Shown here: positions 16,724 to 25,956 of the stretch, in pieces
Layout: each line of letters opens with the position of its first letter
How positions within the stretch are numbered: the first letter of the stretch is position 1
Source of the DNA: Granulicella sp. L56
GTDB lineage: Bacteria; Acidobacteriota; Terriglobia; Terriglobales; Acidobacteriaceae
DNA length: 64,000 bases
Direction of reading: 5' to 3'
Assembly: GCF_009765835.1 (NCBI RefSeq)
Contig: NZ_LMUS01000008.1
Span: forward strand, 89,998-153,997
Notes under the pieces: model-generated
Told to the model about the DNA's origin: nothing
Seen by the model: only the letters and a program-made list of their open reading frames with translations
The model's database searches: none
Position numbers and translations under genes: made by a program

Positions 16724-19258
16724 TTTGGGCATATCCGGAGTATAAAAAGCAGCCTCAATTCCTTGAGAAACAATGCCGATCGTCGTCTTTCCAGTACAGC
16801 TCAGGGATATCTGAGCTCGCCCGTTGTACATCTGAACGGCACGGGAGCCGCGCGATGTGCCGCGGTTGTCAATCAGCGTTCCATCGCCAGCGGCGGTGAA
16901 ATGCACTAAATCTTTCGCATCCAGGCATAGAATGCCGTTGGCATCGTAGAGACGGCCTTCAACGGTAATGATCTCTTTGCCGCCCATTATTTCCCGGCCA
17001 GTTTCAGTCAAAGCCAATTTGGCTGGTTTGCCCCACTTCTCGACTTGATAGCTAACGTCAATCTCATCTTTGACCGTAATGTTTCCCTTCGTGGCAATCA
17101 CTCTGAGATTGTTCTTCCCGCTCACAAATGGCGTCATCCAACGTAACCCGGCAGCAGGGAAGTCCTGACTGTCGCGATATTTTACGCCCGCGGATTTGCC
17201 ATTCACGAAGAGTTCGGCGGTATCGCAATTGGAATAAACCTTGACCATCTTCAGCTCGCCCTCGTCGCCCCACCGTATTGGCCAGCTATGCCCGTAGAGA
17301 TGCACCATTGGGGTCTCGCTCCAATAAGACTGGAAGACGTAGTAACCTTCCTTCTTCGCCATGTCGCGTTCGATGACACCTTTTTGGTTGATCCGTGGGA
17401 CGGGGTTTTCTGCTCGCAGCGGTGTAGTGAAGTCCTTGAAGATCCATTGCGCAGAGCCTGTCAGCCAAGGCAAGGTATCCTGAGTCTTCAGATACCAGTC
17501 AAAAAGGTTGCAGGCATAGGTCTCGGACCAGTCACCATCTTTTGAGATGCCGCTTTGCCCTCCTGTCATGAAATAGTCCAGACCTCGTTCGTCCGTTCCG
17601 TTGCCTGTCAGGATCTTTGCCAGCACCTTGTCGGGATCTTCTGAGTGCCGCCGCCCATGGCTATCTGCCCCCCATTCCGCATGAAAGAAGTGATTGACGC
17701 GTTCCCGCTCAGCTTCAAGGATCTTTTGATATTCGGTATATTCTCCCCGATACCAACCTGCCCAGATCGAGGGGGAGTAAACGTCCGTAATGTCTCGCGC
17801 AAAATCACAGCGACGTATGGTCGTGAATCGTGACGGATCAAGTTCGTGCGCTAACGAGTTCAACTCCTGAAATAGCGCTCGGATCTTTTCCTGGTTGACC
17901 TCGGGGTATTCGGTGGGCCAATCGTCTTCATTGCCAAGCCCCCATAGAAGAATGCTGGGATGATTGTAGTGCTGGGCGATCATAGTGCGCAGCTTATCGC
18001 GGGTCATCTCCTTGAATGCATCGTTGCCGACGCCGCCTCGGCACCATGGAACCTCTTCCCAAACCAGTATCCCGAGCCGGTCGCAATTCGATAGCACACG
18101 TCGCGACTGCTGGTAGTGCGCAAGCCGGATGAAGTTCACGCCCATGTCCTTTATCAATTGCATTTCCTGATCGATCAAGTCATCCGGCATTGCGGCTGCG
18201 TAGCCTGCGTGGTCCTCATGCCGATGAGTACCGCGCAACAACAGGCGCTCCCCGTTCAATTTGAATGGGCCATGCTCTACAAACTCAGTGTGACGAATAC
18301 CAAAGGCCTCTTTGGCAACGTAGCTTCCGCCTTGACCACTGACGGTGATATTGCATTGATAGAGATGGGGTAAAGACGGACTCCATCGTTCAGGGGCGTT
18401 CACCGTAAAACTTGTAAGCTCTTTTGCGTCTTTCCATGGAGAGAGTTTGTATTGCGCATGGTGAACGGAAGTCCCCTTTGCATCGACGACATCAACCGTA
18501 ATTTCGAGGGGGCCTGTGCTATTGGTCGGATTGTAGAGCCAGCCAAGGACTGAGACCTTTGCTGGAGAATCAGGTGTAATAAGCTCAGAGCGTACATGCA
18601 CTGTCTCCAGAGAGACGGCAGGCACATAGACCAGATTTACATGACGATACAGTCCACCGTAAAGGCTGAAGTCACTCAGGTCGGAGGGAATTCGATCGAG
18701 GTCCCGAGAGTTATCGCAGAGTACTGCGATTGGAATGCCTTCCGGTGCTTTCGCCTTATTCGTTGCATCTGATGTTTCATCTTTCGATGTCGTTATGAGA
18801 TCGGTGATGTCGATGACAAATTCGTCATAGCCGCCCCTGTGCTTTCCGGCCAGATGCTCTCCTACATAGACAGCGGCTGTTTGACCTGCACCTTCAAAGT
18901 GCAGCAGTGTCCGCCCGGCTTTGTAAGGATTGGCAATCGCGACCTGCGTGCGATACCACCCGTTGCCCTGATAGTACGGCACGTCGGGATCGCACGCATC
19001 GTAAGCATTGAAGCAATGCGGCATTGCGACGGCTTGCCATACTGCAGTTTCTTTACTGTGCCAGACTTCCCATGGGCCGCCCATCGTCCCTTGCAGATAC
19101 TCCCATCCACTTGTGAGCCGCTGGCTCTGAGCGCCATCGAGAGAGTCCGCAGCACTGCTTGCAAGCGTGGCAATGGAGGCGTGAAGAGAAGTGCGGAGAA
19201 GAAGAGAGATTGCAGCGGCTGTGGTGCCTGTCTTCAGAAATTGCCGACGGGAATACAT
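16718..19258 (-). CDS. GH2 family beta-glycosidase (beta-galactosidase-like), Tat-exported
   Basis: An 846-residue enzyme. MYSRRQFLKTG followed by a hydrophobic stretch is a Tat signal. GH2 sugar-binding jelly roll, Ig-like and TIM-barrel domains follow. The acid/base Glu lies in GLGNED (Glu444) and the nucleophile Glu in FHAEWGAD (Glu528). The C-terminal part carries the DUF4982-like and Ig-like domains common in polysaccharide-utilisation GH2 enzymes. Substrate cannot be fixed from sequence: beta-galactoside, glucuronide or mannoside are possible. ATG at 19258 (AGGAG 12 bases upstream) is preferred; an ATG at 19321 adds 21 residues without a ribosome site. It lies upstream of the TonB receptor on the same strand. 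Confidence 0.87.
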   Translation of the reverse strand: MYSRRQFLKTGTTAAAISLLLRTSLHASIATLASSAADSLDGAQSQRLTSGWEYLQGTMGGPWEVWHSKETAVWQAVAMPHCFNAYDACDPDVPYYQGNGWYRTQVAIANPYKAGRTLLHFEGAGQTAAVYVGEHLAGKHRGGYDEFVIDITDLITTSKDETSDATNKAKAPEGIPIAVLCDNSRDLDRIPSDLSDFSLYGGLYRHVNLVYVPAVSLETVHVRSELITPDSPAKVSVLGWLYNPTNSTGPLEITVDVVDAKGTSVHHAQYKLSPWKDAKELTSFTVNAPERWSPSLPHLYQCNITVSGQGGSYVAKEAFGIRHTEFVEHGPFKLNGERLLLRGTHRHEDHAGYAAAMPDDLIDQEMQLIKDMGVNFIRLAHYQQSRRVLSNCDRLGILVWEEVPWCRGGVGNDAFKEMTRDKLRTMIAQHYNHPSILLWGLGNEDDWPTEYPEVNQEKIRALFQELNSLAHELDPSRFTTIRRCDFARDITDVYSPSIWAGWYRGEYTEYQKILEAERERVNHFFHAEWGADSHGRRHSEDPDKVLAKILTGNGTDERGLDYFMTGGQSGISKDGDWSETYACNLFDWYLKTQDTLPWLTGSAQWIFKDFTTPLRAENPVPRINQKGVIERDMAKKEGYYVFQSYWSETPMVHLYGHSWPIRWGDEGELKMVKVYSNCDTAELFVNGKSAGVKYRDSQDFPAAGLRWMTPFVSGKNNLRVIATKGNITVKDEIDVSYQVEKWGKPAKLALTETGREIMGGKEIITVEGRLYDANGILCLDAKDLVHFTAAGDGTLIDNRGTSRGSRAVQMYNGRAQISLSCTGKTTIGIVSQGIEAAFYTPDMPKQ

Positions 19259-19350
19259 GATGGGCGATTGCTCCTGGCCTGTCCTTGTCGGAGCAGGTAG
19301 TTCGGACACTCTGGATGTCATTATGTGACAATAATTCGAAGCATATACAA

Positions 19351-19361
19351 AATACCGTATT
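19351..19361. promoter_or_regulatory. AATAC-C-GTATT inverted repeat upstream of GH2
   Basis: A perfect 5+5 inverted repeat about 95 bases before the GH2 start, in an AT-rich segment that would hold the minus-strand promoter. Similar ATAC/GTAT repeats are bound by GntR-family regulators, but assignment is open. Confidence 0.25.
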
Positions 19362-19371
19362 CCAGTGATAT

Positions 19372-19497
19372 AAAGATTCTGCTACCAAGATGTCAAGGAT
19401 AAGCCGTACGAACTTCCTTGGACGAGGCCTGCGGATGATCGCATCCGCACTTGCTCCCAGCGAGATCATCCTCGTTGGGGATTTCACTGCGGCATAG
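19372..19497 (+). pseudogene. probable 3' remnant of a ROK-family regulator/sugar kinase gene
   Basis: Between GH2 and GH105 a 41-codon plus-strand frame encodes a segment ending LAPSEIILVGDFTAA then stop. The preceding GRGLRMIASA and this stretch resemble the C-terminal helix-strand of ROK proteins (usually ...NLFNPEVIVIGG...). There is a stop directly upstream and no start, so it is not a functional gene. It reads as the leftover of a sugar-responsive regulator once located in this carbohydrate cluster. The remaining bases of the 19322-19651 gap show nothing further that I can identify. Confidence 0.35.
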
Positions 19498-19651
19498 TAT
19501 CTATTTGGTCCTCTTGTCGAGGCTGAACTTAAGAAAAACTCGTTCTCGAAGGTGCCAAAACTTCGCGGCCATCTTTTGAGGGCAATACAGTACGATTGCG
19601 CAGCGCCGTCGTACTCGTTATGAATGAGGGTCTGATCTAATGGAGTCCATC

Positions 19652-20878
19652 ATGTTTGCTTCCGTAAAAATGTCAATTCCGTTCTCACGCAAAATTCAAA
19701 GCTCGAAGTTGATGGGCGCTTTAATGCTCAGTGCGTTGCTGATCGGTCCTTGTTTCAATGCACAGGCGCAGACGCCCGCACACCAGAAATCAGCAGTTGT
19801 TCCGGTCGATCGCGATGCCGCTGGCGATGCGCCGGACAATCCAGGTCCGCTTGCCAGCGATCTTTCGAGCGCGATTCAACCTAAAGCAATCTCTGCTGCG
19901 ATGAAGAAGGTCGCCGACTGGGAGCTGACCGTTGCCGAGCCCAGTTTTAATCAGCAATGGACGTTCGCCGCGTTGTATGACGGGCTGCTTGCCGCCTCTG
20001 CGACGACCCACGACGCGAAGTATCGCAATGCCGTTCTTCACATGGCCGAGCACTACGACTGGCAGCTACTGGATAAGCGTTTTCCTCATGCCGACGATCA
20101 GGCGTTGGGGCAAGCCTATCTTGATCTTTATCTTCTCGATCACCGGCCCGAGCATATGGCGAACACCAAGGCGATTATGGATCGTCTCGTTGTTCGTCAG
20201 GACGATCCAGACAAGCTGCTTTGGTGGTGGTGCGATGCTCTCTTCATGTCGCCGCCTGTGCTCTTGAGAACTTATGCAATCACGCATGATCACAAGTATC
20301 TCGACTACATGGACCATGAATGGTGGCTGACTTCGGCCAGCCTCTACGACCAGCAGGACCACCTCTACTTCCGCGACAGCCGTTACTTCACGCAGAAGCA
20401 GGCTAACGGCCAAAAGCTGTTCTGGTCGCGCGGCAATGGCTGGGTGATGGGAGGTCTCGCCAATGTGCTTGAATTCATGCCTGCGGATTATCCGAGCCGA
20501 CCAAAGTATGTCGAGCAGTTTCGCCAGATGGCTGCAAAGCTGGCAGAAATCCAAAGCCCGGATGGTCTGTGGCGTTCAGGTCTGCTTGATCCCGATTCCT
20601 ACGAACTTCCTGAGGTTTCAGGTTCGGCGTTTATTACCTATGGCATTGCTTATGGAATCAACCACCACATTCTTGATCGCGCGAAGTATCAGCCGGTAGT
20701 TGAGAAGTCGTGGAAGGGAATGCTCAGTCATGTCTACGCCGATGGTCGGCTTGGGTCCATTCAACCGATCGATGGACAGCCCGGCAAGTTCAAGCCATCG
20801 GCCAGCTATGTCTACGGCGTCGGCGGCTTTCTCCTTGCCGGTTCGGAGATGCATCGGCTCGCTGAATCGAAGCACTAA
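19652..20878 (+). CDS. GH105/GH88-type unsaturated uronyl hydrolase (YteR/YesR-like), secreted
   Basis: A 408-residue protein with an N-terminal signal segment (hydrophobic stretch ending FNAQAQ) and the (alpha/alpha)6-barrel sequence pattern of family 88/105 hydrolases: WTFAALYDGLLAA, WWWCDALFMSPPVL, FWSRGNGWVMGGL and a final GVGGFLLAGSE. These enzymes remove the unsaturated uronic acid left by polysaccharide lyases, classically from rhamnogalacturonan. The ATG at 19652 has GGAG six bases upstream, so it is preferred over ATG 19640. It is convergent with the next gene, an alginate-lyase-fold protein, and overlaps it by four bases. Confidence 0.87.
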   Translation: MFASVKMSIPFSRKIQSSKLMGALMLSALLIGPCFNAQAQTPAHQKSAVVPVDRDAAGDAPDNPGPLASDLSSAIQPKAISAAMKKVADWELTVAEPSFNQQWTFAALYDGLLAASATTHDAKYRNAVLHMAEHYDWQLLDKRFPHADDQALGQAYLDLYLLDHRPEHMANTKAIMDRLVVRQDDPDKLLWWWCDALFMSPPVLLRTYAITHDHKYLDYMDHEWWLTSASLYDQQDHLYFRDSRYFTQKQANGQKLFWSRGNGWVMGGLANVLEFMPADYPSRPKYVEQFRQMAAKLAEIQSPDGLWRSGLLDPDSYELPEVSGSAFITYGIAYGINHHILDRAKYQPVVEKSWKGMLSHVYADGRLGSIQPIDGQPGKFKPSASYVYGVGGFLLAGSEMHRLAESKH

Positions 20879-22095
20879 ACGCTGGTCCGAAGCCCTGACC
20901 TTGCCATCCATAGCAGCGGTTGCCGGATGGGAAAGTTTCGGATGACCTCTGGAACCACAGGGTCAGGGTTCAGCGTCTTCCACAAGGTGATGTAATCCTG
21001 TTTGCTATAAGCCAGACCAGAGAAGAGCAGTGCTGGATTTCTGACAGGGAAGTCCTCGAAGTGTTCTACATCGTGCGCGAACGGCCATGCGGCCTTGTCT
21101 TTAATGTAGCGATACATGAACTGCATCAGGCTGCGCAATCCGCGGCCATCTGGTGTCGCAAAGTTCCATAGGTCGCCGCTCTTTGTCGAGATGCTTTGAG
21201 CGATGCCGCAGAGTACGTCCATATCGAAGAGGGAATAGCTGTAGGGCTTCGTCCTTGCTAGTTCCAGTGGCAAGCTCCCATTCGCAGCGATCTGGCCCGC
21301 TACCAGCACAGTCCTGAAACGTTCGCGGCACCATGACATGACCTCTTCATTTTGAGTAAAACGGGCAAACTCTCCAGCCTGCAAGACCCAGCACGTTCCG
21401 TGGTTGTTCCTGGCATCGCGCTCTTCCTGGCCATTCTTCGAGGTGCGCATCCACTCCAGATAATCCCCAAACCATTGCTGAATCTCTTTTCCGCCTTCGA
21501 GCACCTGTGCACTCATTAGCAAAGTCGCCGCACGCGCCGGCTCCACCAGATGAAGCGTGTCAATGATTCCAATTCCGCGCCCTTTGCTCACGCCGAAGAT
21601 TGCCTGTGCGTACTGCAGATTCGCATTCATTCGCGTAGCCGGATCGACGAACCACGCTCGCAGATGTCGTCCGGCGTGCTCTGCGTATTTCCGCTCCCGC
21701 GTTAGTTCCCATGCCGCAGTTAAGGCAGGAACAATCAAACTCAGGCGAATCAACGCTTCGCGATGTGCAGTGAAGTTTTCAGGATTCGACACCCCATCGC
21801 GGCGAATGTAAGGGCCGCCCGGGCTTTTCGGATCGGGCCACCAGTAGTCTCCTTCTGAGAAATAATCATGCAAGCCGCCTGAACTGCGATTGGATTGCAT
21901 CGCCGTTACAGTAATTGGTTTCTGCAAGAGATAACGATTGGCTGCAGTAAGAATCCGTTTGTGATCGACCATTGCCACCATGTTGTATGGGGTTGCTTCA
22001 GTATGGAGCGTATCTGCCCATGCCGTTCGAGGAGAGAGGTACGCAGGCATGCTCCCGGCAATCGCCAAGAACTCTCGTCGCGTCGTTGTCTTCAT
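20875..22095 (-). CDS. alginate-lyase-fold polysaccharide lyase (PF05426-like), exported
   Basis: A 406-residue protein. MKTTTRREFLAIAGS is a Tat-like signal. The body matches the alginate lyase domain family: GDYWWPDPKSPGGPYIRRDG, RNNHGTCW (catalytic Asn-His pair) and PYSYSLFDMD. The lyase cleaves uronate-containing glycans by beta-elimination and leaves an unsaturated end, exactly the substrate type of the neighbouring GH105 enzyme. Start 22095 has AGGGG at good spacing; the 14-residue extension to 22137 precedes the signal and is unlikely. True substrate could be alginate, glucuronan or another uronan. Confidence 0.8.
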   Translation of the reverse strand: MKTTTRREFLAIAGSMPAYLSPRTAWADTLHTEATPYNMVAMVDHKRILTAANRYLLQKPITVTAMQSNRSSGGLHDYFSEGDYWWPDPKSPGGPYIRRDGVSNPENFTAHREALIRLSLIVPALTAAWELTRERKYAEHAGRHLRAWFVDPATRMNANLQYAQAIFGVSKGRGIGIIDTLHLVEPARAATLLMSAQVLEGGKEIQQWFGDYLEWMRTSKNGQEERDARNNHGTCWVLQAGEFARFTQNEEVMSWCRERFRTVLVAGQIAANGSLPLELARTKPYSYSLFDMDVLCGIAQSISTKSGDLWNFATPDGRGLRSLMQFMYRYIKDKAAWPFAHDVEHFEDFPVRNPALLFSGLAYSKQDYITLWKTLNPDPVVPEVIRNFPIRQPLLWMARSGLRTSV

Positions 22096-22218
22096 TCCGT
22101 ACCCCTTCTTGAAGTATTCCGTTCGCAGATCAAACAAAATAGCATTGCTCCGCCATCATACTTACCTTCACAACAGACATGCCAGCTCACGTCATAATCG
22201 ATACAGCCTATGGCTTGA

Positions 22219-22242
22219 CTTGCTGAATGACCATTCAGTAAG
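22219..22242. promoter_or_regulatory. FadR(TetR-type)-like operator before the beta-oxidation operon
   Basis: An inverted repeat centred on TGAATG-AC-CATTCA whose arms extend outwards (CTTxC / GxAAG) with one mismatch per side. It begins inside a possible -35 box TTGACT (22215-22220) and covers the expected -10 region. It resembles the TGAATGA...TCATTCA site of the TetR-type acyl-CoA-responsive FadR of Bacillus. Location before fatty-acid genes supports the reading. Confidence 0.6.
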
Positions 22243-22279
22243 CTGCACTCGACTGAGGTTTTATCCCCGGAGCTATTGA

Positions 22280-24733
22280 ATGGCCCATAGCGGCGCCGCA
22301 CCTGGACAGATTCGCAAAGTCGCCGTTCTCGGAGCCGGAACCATGGGCTCAGGGATTGCCGCACACATCGCTAATGCCGGAGTGCCCGTTATACTTCTGG
22401 ATATCGTGCCTCCGGGGACGGCGGCAGATGCTTCAAGGCAGCAACGAAGCAAGTTTGCCTTGGTCTCTCTTGAGGCTCTCAAGAAGTCAAAGCCCGCAGC
22501 CTTTTATGCAATTGACAGTGCACGTCTCATTACACCTGGAAACTTTGAAGACGACCTAGCATTGATTGCGGATTGCGACTGGGTCCTCGAAGCGGTCGCC
22601 GAAGACCTCGACATCAAGACTGCGCTGCTCGCTAAAGTGCAAAAGCATCTGCGGCCCGATGCGATCCTCACGACCAACACCAGCGGTCTTCCTATTGCCG
22701 ATATCGCAGCCTGTCTCTCCGCCGATCTGAGGCCGCATTTTTTCGGCACGCACTTCTTCAATCCGCCGCGCTATATGCGCCTGCTCGAAATTATCCTCAC
22801 GGCCGATGCAGATCCAACCGATATCGCTGTCATCTCGAACTTTTGCGATCGGCGTCTCGGCAAGACGATCGTTCGCTCACACGATACCCCCAACTTCATT
22901 GCAAACCGTATCGGTACTTTCAGTTTGGGCAATGCTATTCGCCTTATGCAGGCGCAGGGGCTGTCTATCGAGGAGGTCGACGCTCTTACCGGCTCCGCGC
23001 TGGGATGGCCCAGAACAGGGACCTTTCGGCTGGGCGATATGGTTGGCATTGATGTGCTCGCACATGTAACAAAGAACTTTGAGGCTCAAGCAGCACGAAT
23101 TCGAGACGAGCGTGCCGAGGTCATCCTCGCGCCGTTCATTGAAAAAATGATTGAAAAGAGATGGCTCGGCGACAAGGTTGGGCAGGGGTTTTACAAGAAA
23201 GAAGGCAGGGATGCGGAGGGGCGCGATATTCGCTTCGTCCTCGATTGGCAAGCGCTCGAATACAAGCCCAGCACTCGGCCAAAGTTTGCCGCGCTTGACA
23301 TGGCGAAGAACGTAGAGTCTACCGCTGTACGCATCGCACAACTGCTTCATGCCGATCCGTCGAAAGACAAGGCTGCTGCGTTTTACTGGCCGCTGCTTAC
23401 TGAGCTGTTTACTTACGCTGCCAACCGAGTTCCTGAGATAGCGGACAGCATTGTCGAAGTAGACGAGGCCATGAAGGCCGGTTTCAATTGGGAGCGCGGC
23501 CCCTTCGAGATGTTCGATGCTGCCGGGGTTCGGGCCACAACAGACAAGATACGCGCTGCTGGTTTGCCCGTTGCGGCAAATGTCGAAAAACTTCTTGCGG
23601 TGGGAGAAAGCTGGTACAAAGATGATCCCGCGGTTCCCGGTGGACGCCTGTTCTTCGATCCCATCAGTGGTTCTTACAAGGCTATTGTGGTTGCGGATGG
23701 CGTCACCTCGCTTGCCGTCATCAAGAAAGCGAACGGTGTAGTCAGGAAGAACTCAGGAGCCTCCGTCGTCGATCTTGGCGATGGAGTCGCCGCGATTGAG
23801 CTGCACTCGAAGATGAATGCCCTTGGCGACGATATTGTCTCTCTCATCACGCAGACATTGAAGCCAGCCAGCCAGCAGGTCGCCGACTTCGAAGCATTCG
23901 TCATCACCGGCGATTCAGCTAATTTCTCTGTTGGCGCCAATCTCATGCAACTCCTGCTCACCATTCAGGACGAGGAGTGGGACGAAGTTGATCTCGCTGT
24001 GCGCGCTTTTCAGAACATGACGCAGGCGATCAAGTTTTGTCCGCGGCCGGTTGTCGTCGCGCCCTACGGCATGTGCCTTGGCGGAGGCACCGAGATCTCC
24101 TTGCACGCGGCCGCACGTCAACCACATGCCGAACTTTATATGGGTCTCGTTGAGGCTGGCGTTGGACTTATCCCTGGTGGCGGAGGATGCAAGGAGATGA
24201 CGATTCGCAGCATTGAAGCTGGCTCGAGCATTCGTCCCGATGCGCGTGGTGAAGGCGTCGAGATCTTCGAGGCGCTCAAGAAGAACTTCGAGACGATCGC
24301 CAAGGCCGTTGTTTCGACTTCCGCAGAGGAAGCTCGCGGCATCGGCTTTTTGCATCCTTCAGACAGCATTACCGTCAATCGCGATCGCCTTCTCACTGAC
24401 GCTAAACTCCGCGCTCGTGCCCTCGCGGATGCAGGGTATGCTGCACCCGTTCCACGAACCAATATTCCATCTCCCGGTGAAAGTGTTCAGGCGACCTTGA
24501 AGCTAGCCGTCTGGACCATGCGCGAAGGCCAGTACATCTCCGACCACGACGCCAAGGTAGCGAACTGGGCTGCCTATGTACTGTGCGGTGGCAGCGTTAC
24601 TCCCGGCACACTTGTCAGCGAGCAATATCTGTTAGACCTCGAACGAGAGGCATTCCTCTCTCTCTGTGGCGAAAAGAAGACTCAGGAAAGAATTGCCTTC
24701 ACCCTCAAGACGGGTAAGCCGCTAAGAAATTAG
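22280..24733 (+). CDS. fadN: 3-hydroxyacyl-CoA dehydrogenase / enoyl-CoA hydratase (FadN/FadB-like)
   Basis: An 817-residue fused enzyme of beta-oxidation. The N-terminal NAD-binding motif GAGTMGSGIA lies at residues 18-27, followed by the 3-hydroxyacyl-CoA dehydrogenase domains. The C-terminal third carries a crotonase fold with GMCLGGGTEI and GVGLIPGGGG. The order dehydrogenase-then-hydratase is that of FadN of Gram-positives, the reverse of E. coli FadB. GGAG stands eight bases before the ATG. It is the first gene of a three-gene operon with thiolase (21-base gap) and acyl-CoA dehydrogenase, behind the FadR-like operator. Confidence 0.92.
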   Translation: MAHSGAAPGQIRKVAVLGAGTMGSGIAAHIANAGVPVILLDIVPPGTAADASRQQRSKFALVSLEALKKSKPAAFYAIDSARLITPGNFEDDLALIADCDWVLEAVAEDLDIKTALLAKVQKHLRPDAILTTNTSGLPIADIAACLSADLRPHFFGTHFFNPPRYMRLLEIILTADADPTDIAVISNFCDRRLGKTIVRSHDTPNFIANRIGTFSLGNAIRLMQAQGLSIEEVDALTGSALGWPRTGTFRLGDMVGIDVLAHVTKNFEAQAARIRDERAEVILAPFIEKMIEKRWLGDKVGQGFYKKEGRDAEGRDIRFVLDWQALEYKPSTRPKFAALDMAKNVESTAVRIAQLLHADPSKDKAAAFYWPLLTELFTYAANRVPEIADSIVEVDEAMKAGFNWERGPFEMFDAAGVRATTDKIRAAGLPVAANVEKLLAVGESWYKDDPAVPGGRLFFDPISGSYKAIVVADGVTSLAVIKKANGVVRKNSGASVVDLGDGVAAIELHSKMNALGDDIVSLITQTLKPASQQVADFEAFVITGDSANFSVGANLMQLLLTIQDEEWDEVDLAVRAFQNMTQAIKFCPRPVVVAPYGMCLGGGTEISLHAAARQPHAELYMGLVEAGVGLIPGGGGCKEMTIRSIEAGSSIRPDARGEGVEIFEALKKNFETIAKAVVSTSAEEARGIGFLHPSDSITVNRDRLLTDAKLRARALADAGYAAPVPRTNIPSPGESVQATLKLAVWTMREGQYISDHDAKVANWAAYVLCGGSVTPGTLVSEQYLLDLEREAFLSLCGEKKTQERIAFTLKTGKPLRN

Positions 24734-24754
24734 AGCCCAGGAGTGTTACGCCCC

Positions 24755-25930
24755 ATGAACGAAGCTGTCATCGTCTCCGCCGTACGCACTGCCGTAGGCA
24801 AGGCTCCTCGCGGCACGCTTCGCACGACGCGGCCTGACGACCTGGCTGCGTTCGCGATCATGGGAGCATTGGAACGCATTCCTCAGCTAGACAAAAAAGA
24901 GATCGAGGATGTGATTCTGGGTTGCGCGATGCCGGAGGCCGAGCAGGGAATGAACGTTGCCCGTGTCGCCAGCTTTCGAGCCGGACTGCCCATCGAGACT
25001 GCCGCGATGACCATCAACCGTTACTGTGCTTCTGGCCTGCAAAGCATTGCCATTGCTGCAGATCGCATTCGTGTTGGCAGCGCAGAGGTGATCATCGCCG
25101 GAGGTACCGAAAGCATGTCCTACGTTCCCTTCGGTGGCAACAAAATATCCGTCAATCCGTGGCTGGTCGAGAACTATCCCGGCTCATATATGTCGATGGG
25201 ACTGACAGCCGAGCGCGTGGCAACTCACTACGGCATCACGCGCGAGGCAATGGATGAGTTTTCGTACGGCTCTCATCAAAGAGCGCTTTCTGCCATTGCT
25301 GCTGGAAACTTTGACGATGAGATTATTCCTGTATCGGTTACAAATACAAGCTTCAGCAAAGGCAAAGCCGCGCAGACTGAAGCCACCTTCAAGCAAGACG
25401 AAGGTCCCCGTGCCGATACCTCGCTGGAAGCGCTTGCGAAATTGAAGCCCGTCTTTCACGCCAAAGGCACGATAACGGCAGGGAACTCTTCGCAGACCTC
25501 TGATGGTGCAGCCGCTGCTGTAATCATGTCGGCCAATCGCGCCTCCGCGCTCGGTATCAAGCCACTGGCGAAGTTCATCGCCTTTGCCTATGCAGGATGC
25601 GACCCCGAAGAGATGGGTATCGGCCCCATCTACGCCATTCCCAAAGCGCTCAAGATGGCTGGATTGTCGCTAGACGATATTGGCGTCATCGAACTCAACG
25701 AGGCCTTCGCCGCACAGTCCCTCGCGGTGATCAAGGTTCTTGGCATCGATCCTGCCAGAGTCAACGTCAATGGTGGAGCCATCGCCTTAGGGCATCCACT
25801 CGGCTGCACCGGAGCGAAGCTGACCGCCACCCTCCTGCGCGAGATGCCTCGCCGGAAGGCGCGGTACGGCATGGTAACAATGTGTGTAGGCGGGGGCATG
25901 GGCGCCGCTGGGATCTTCGAAGCTCAATAA
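24755..25930 (+). CDS. fadA: acetyl-CoA acyltransferase (3-ketoacyl-CoA thiolase)
   Basis: A 391-residue degradative thiolase cleaving 3-ketoacyl-CoA. Active-site Cys91 in INRYCASGLQS, His347 in GHPLGCTGAK and Cys377 in MCVGGGMGAAG are all present. The start ATG 24755 has AGGAG upstream; a GTG at 24743 would lie within that ribosome site. It is the second gene of the fatty-acid operon, with 26 bases to the next gene. Confidence 0.93.
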   Translation: MNEAVIVSAVRTAVGKAPRGTLRTTRPDDLAAFAIMGALERIPQLDKKEIEDVILGCAMPEAEQGMNVARVASFRAGLPIETAAMTINRYCASGLQSIAIAADRIRVGSAEVIIAGGTESMSYVPFGGNKISVNPWLVENYPGSYMSMGLTAERVATHYGITREAMDEFSYGSHQRALSAIAAGNFDDEIIPVSVTNTSFSKGKAAQTEATFKQDEGPRADTSLEALAKLKPVFHAKGTITAGNSSQTSDGAAAAVIMSANRASALGIKPLAKFIAFAYAGCDPEEMGIGPIYAIPKALKMAGLSLDDIGVIELNEAFAAQSLAVIKVLGIDPARVNVNGGAIALGHPLGCTGAKLTATLLREMPRRKARYGMVTMCVGGGMGAAGIFEAQ

Positions 25931-25956
25931 ATGTTTTTGGATGTAAGGAGCTTGCT

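Noticed and set aside
25597..25956. Upstream extension of the acyl-CoA dehydrogenase frame into the thiolase gene
   Set aside because: The ATG at 25957 has AAGGAG at six bases and starts the conserved protein; the extension is Arg-rich out-of-frame thiolase sequence.
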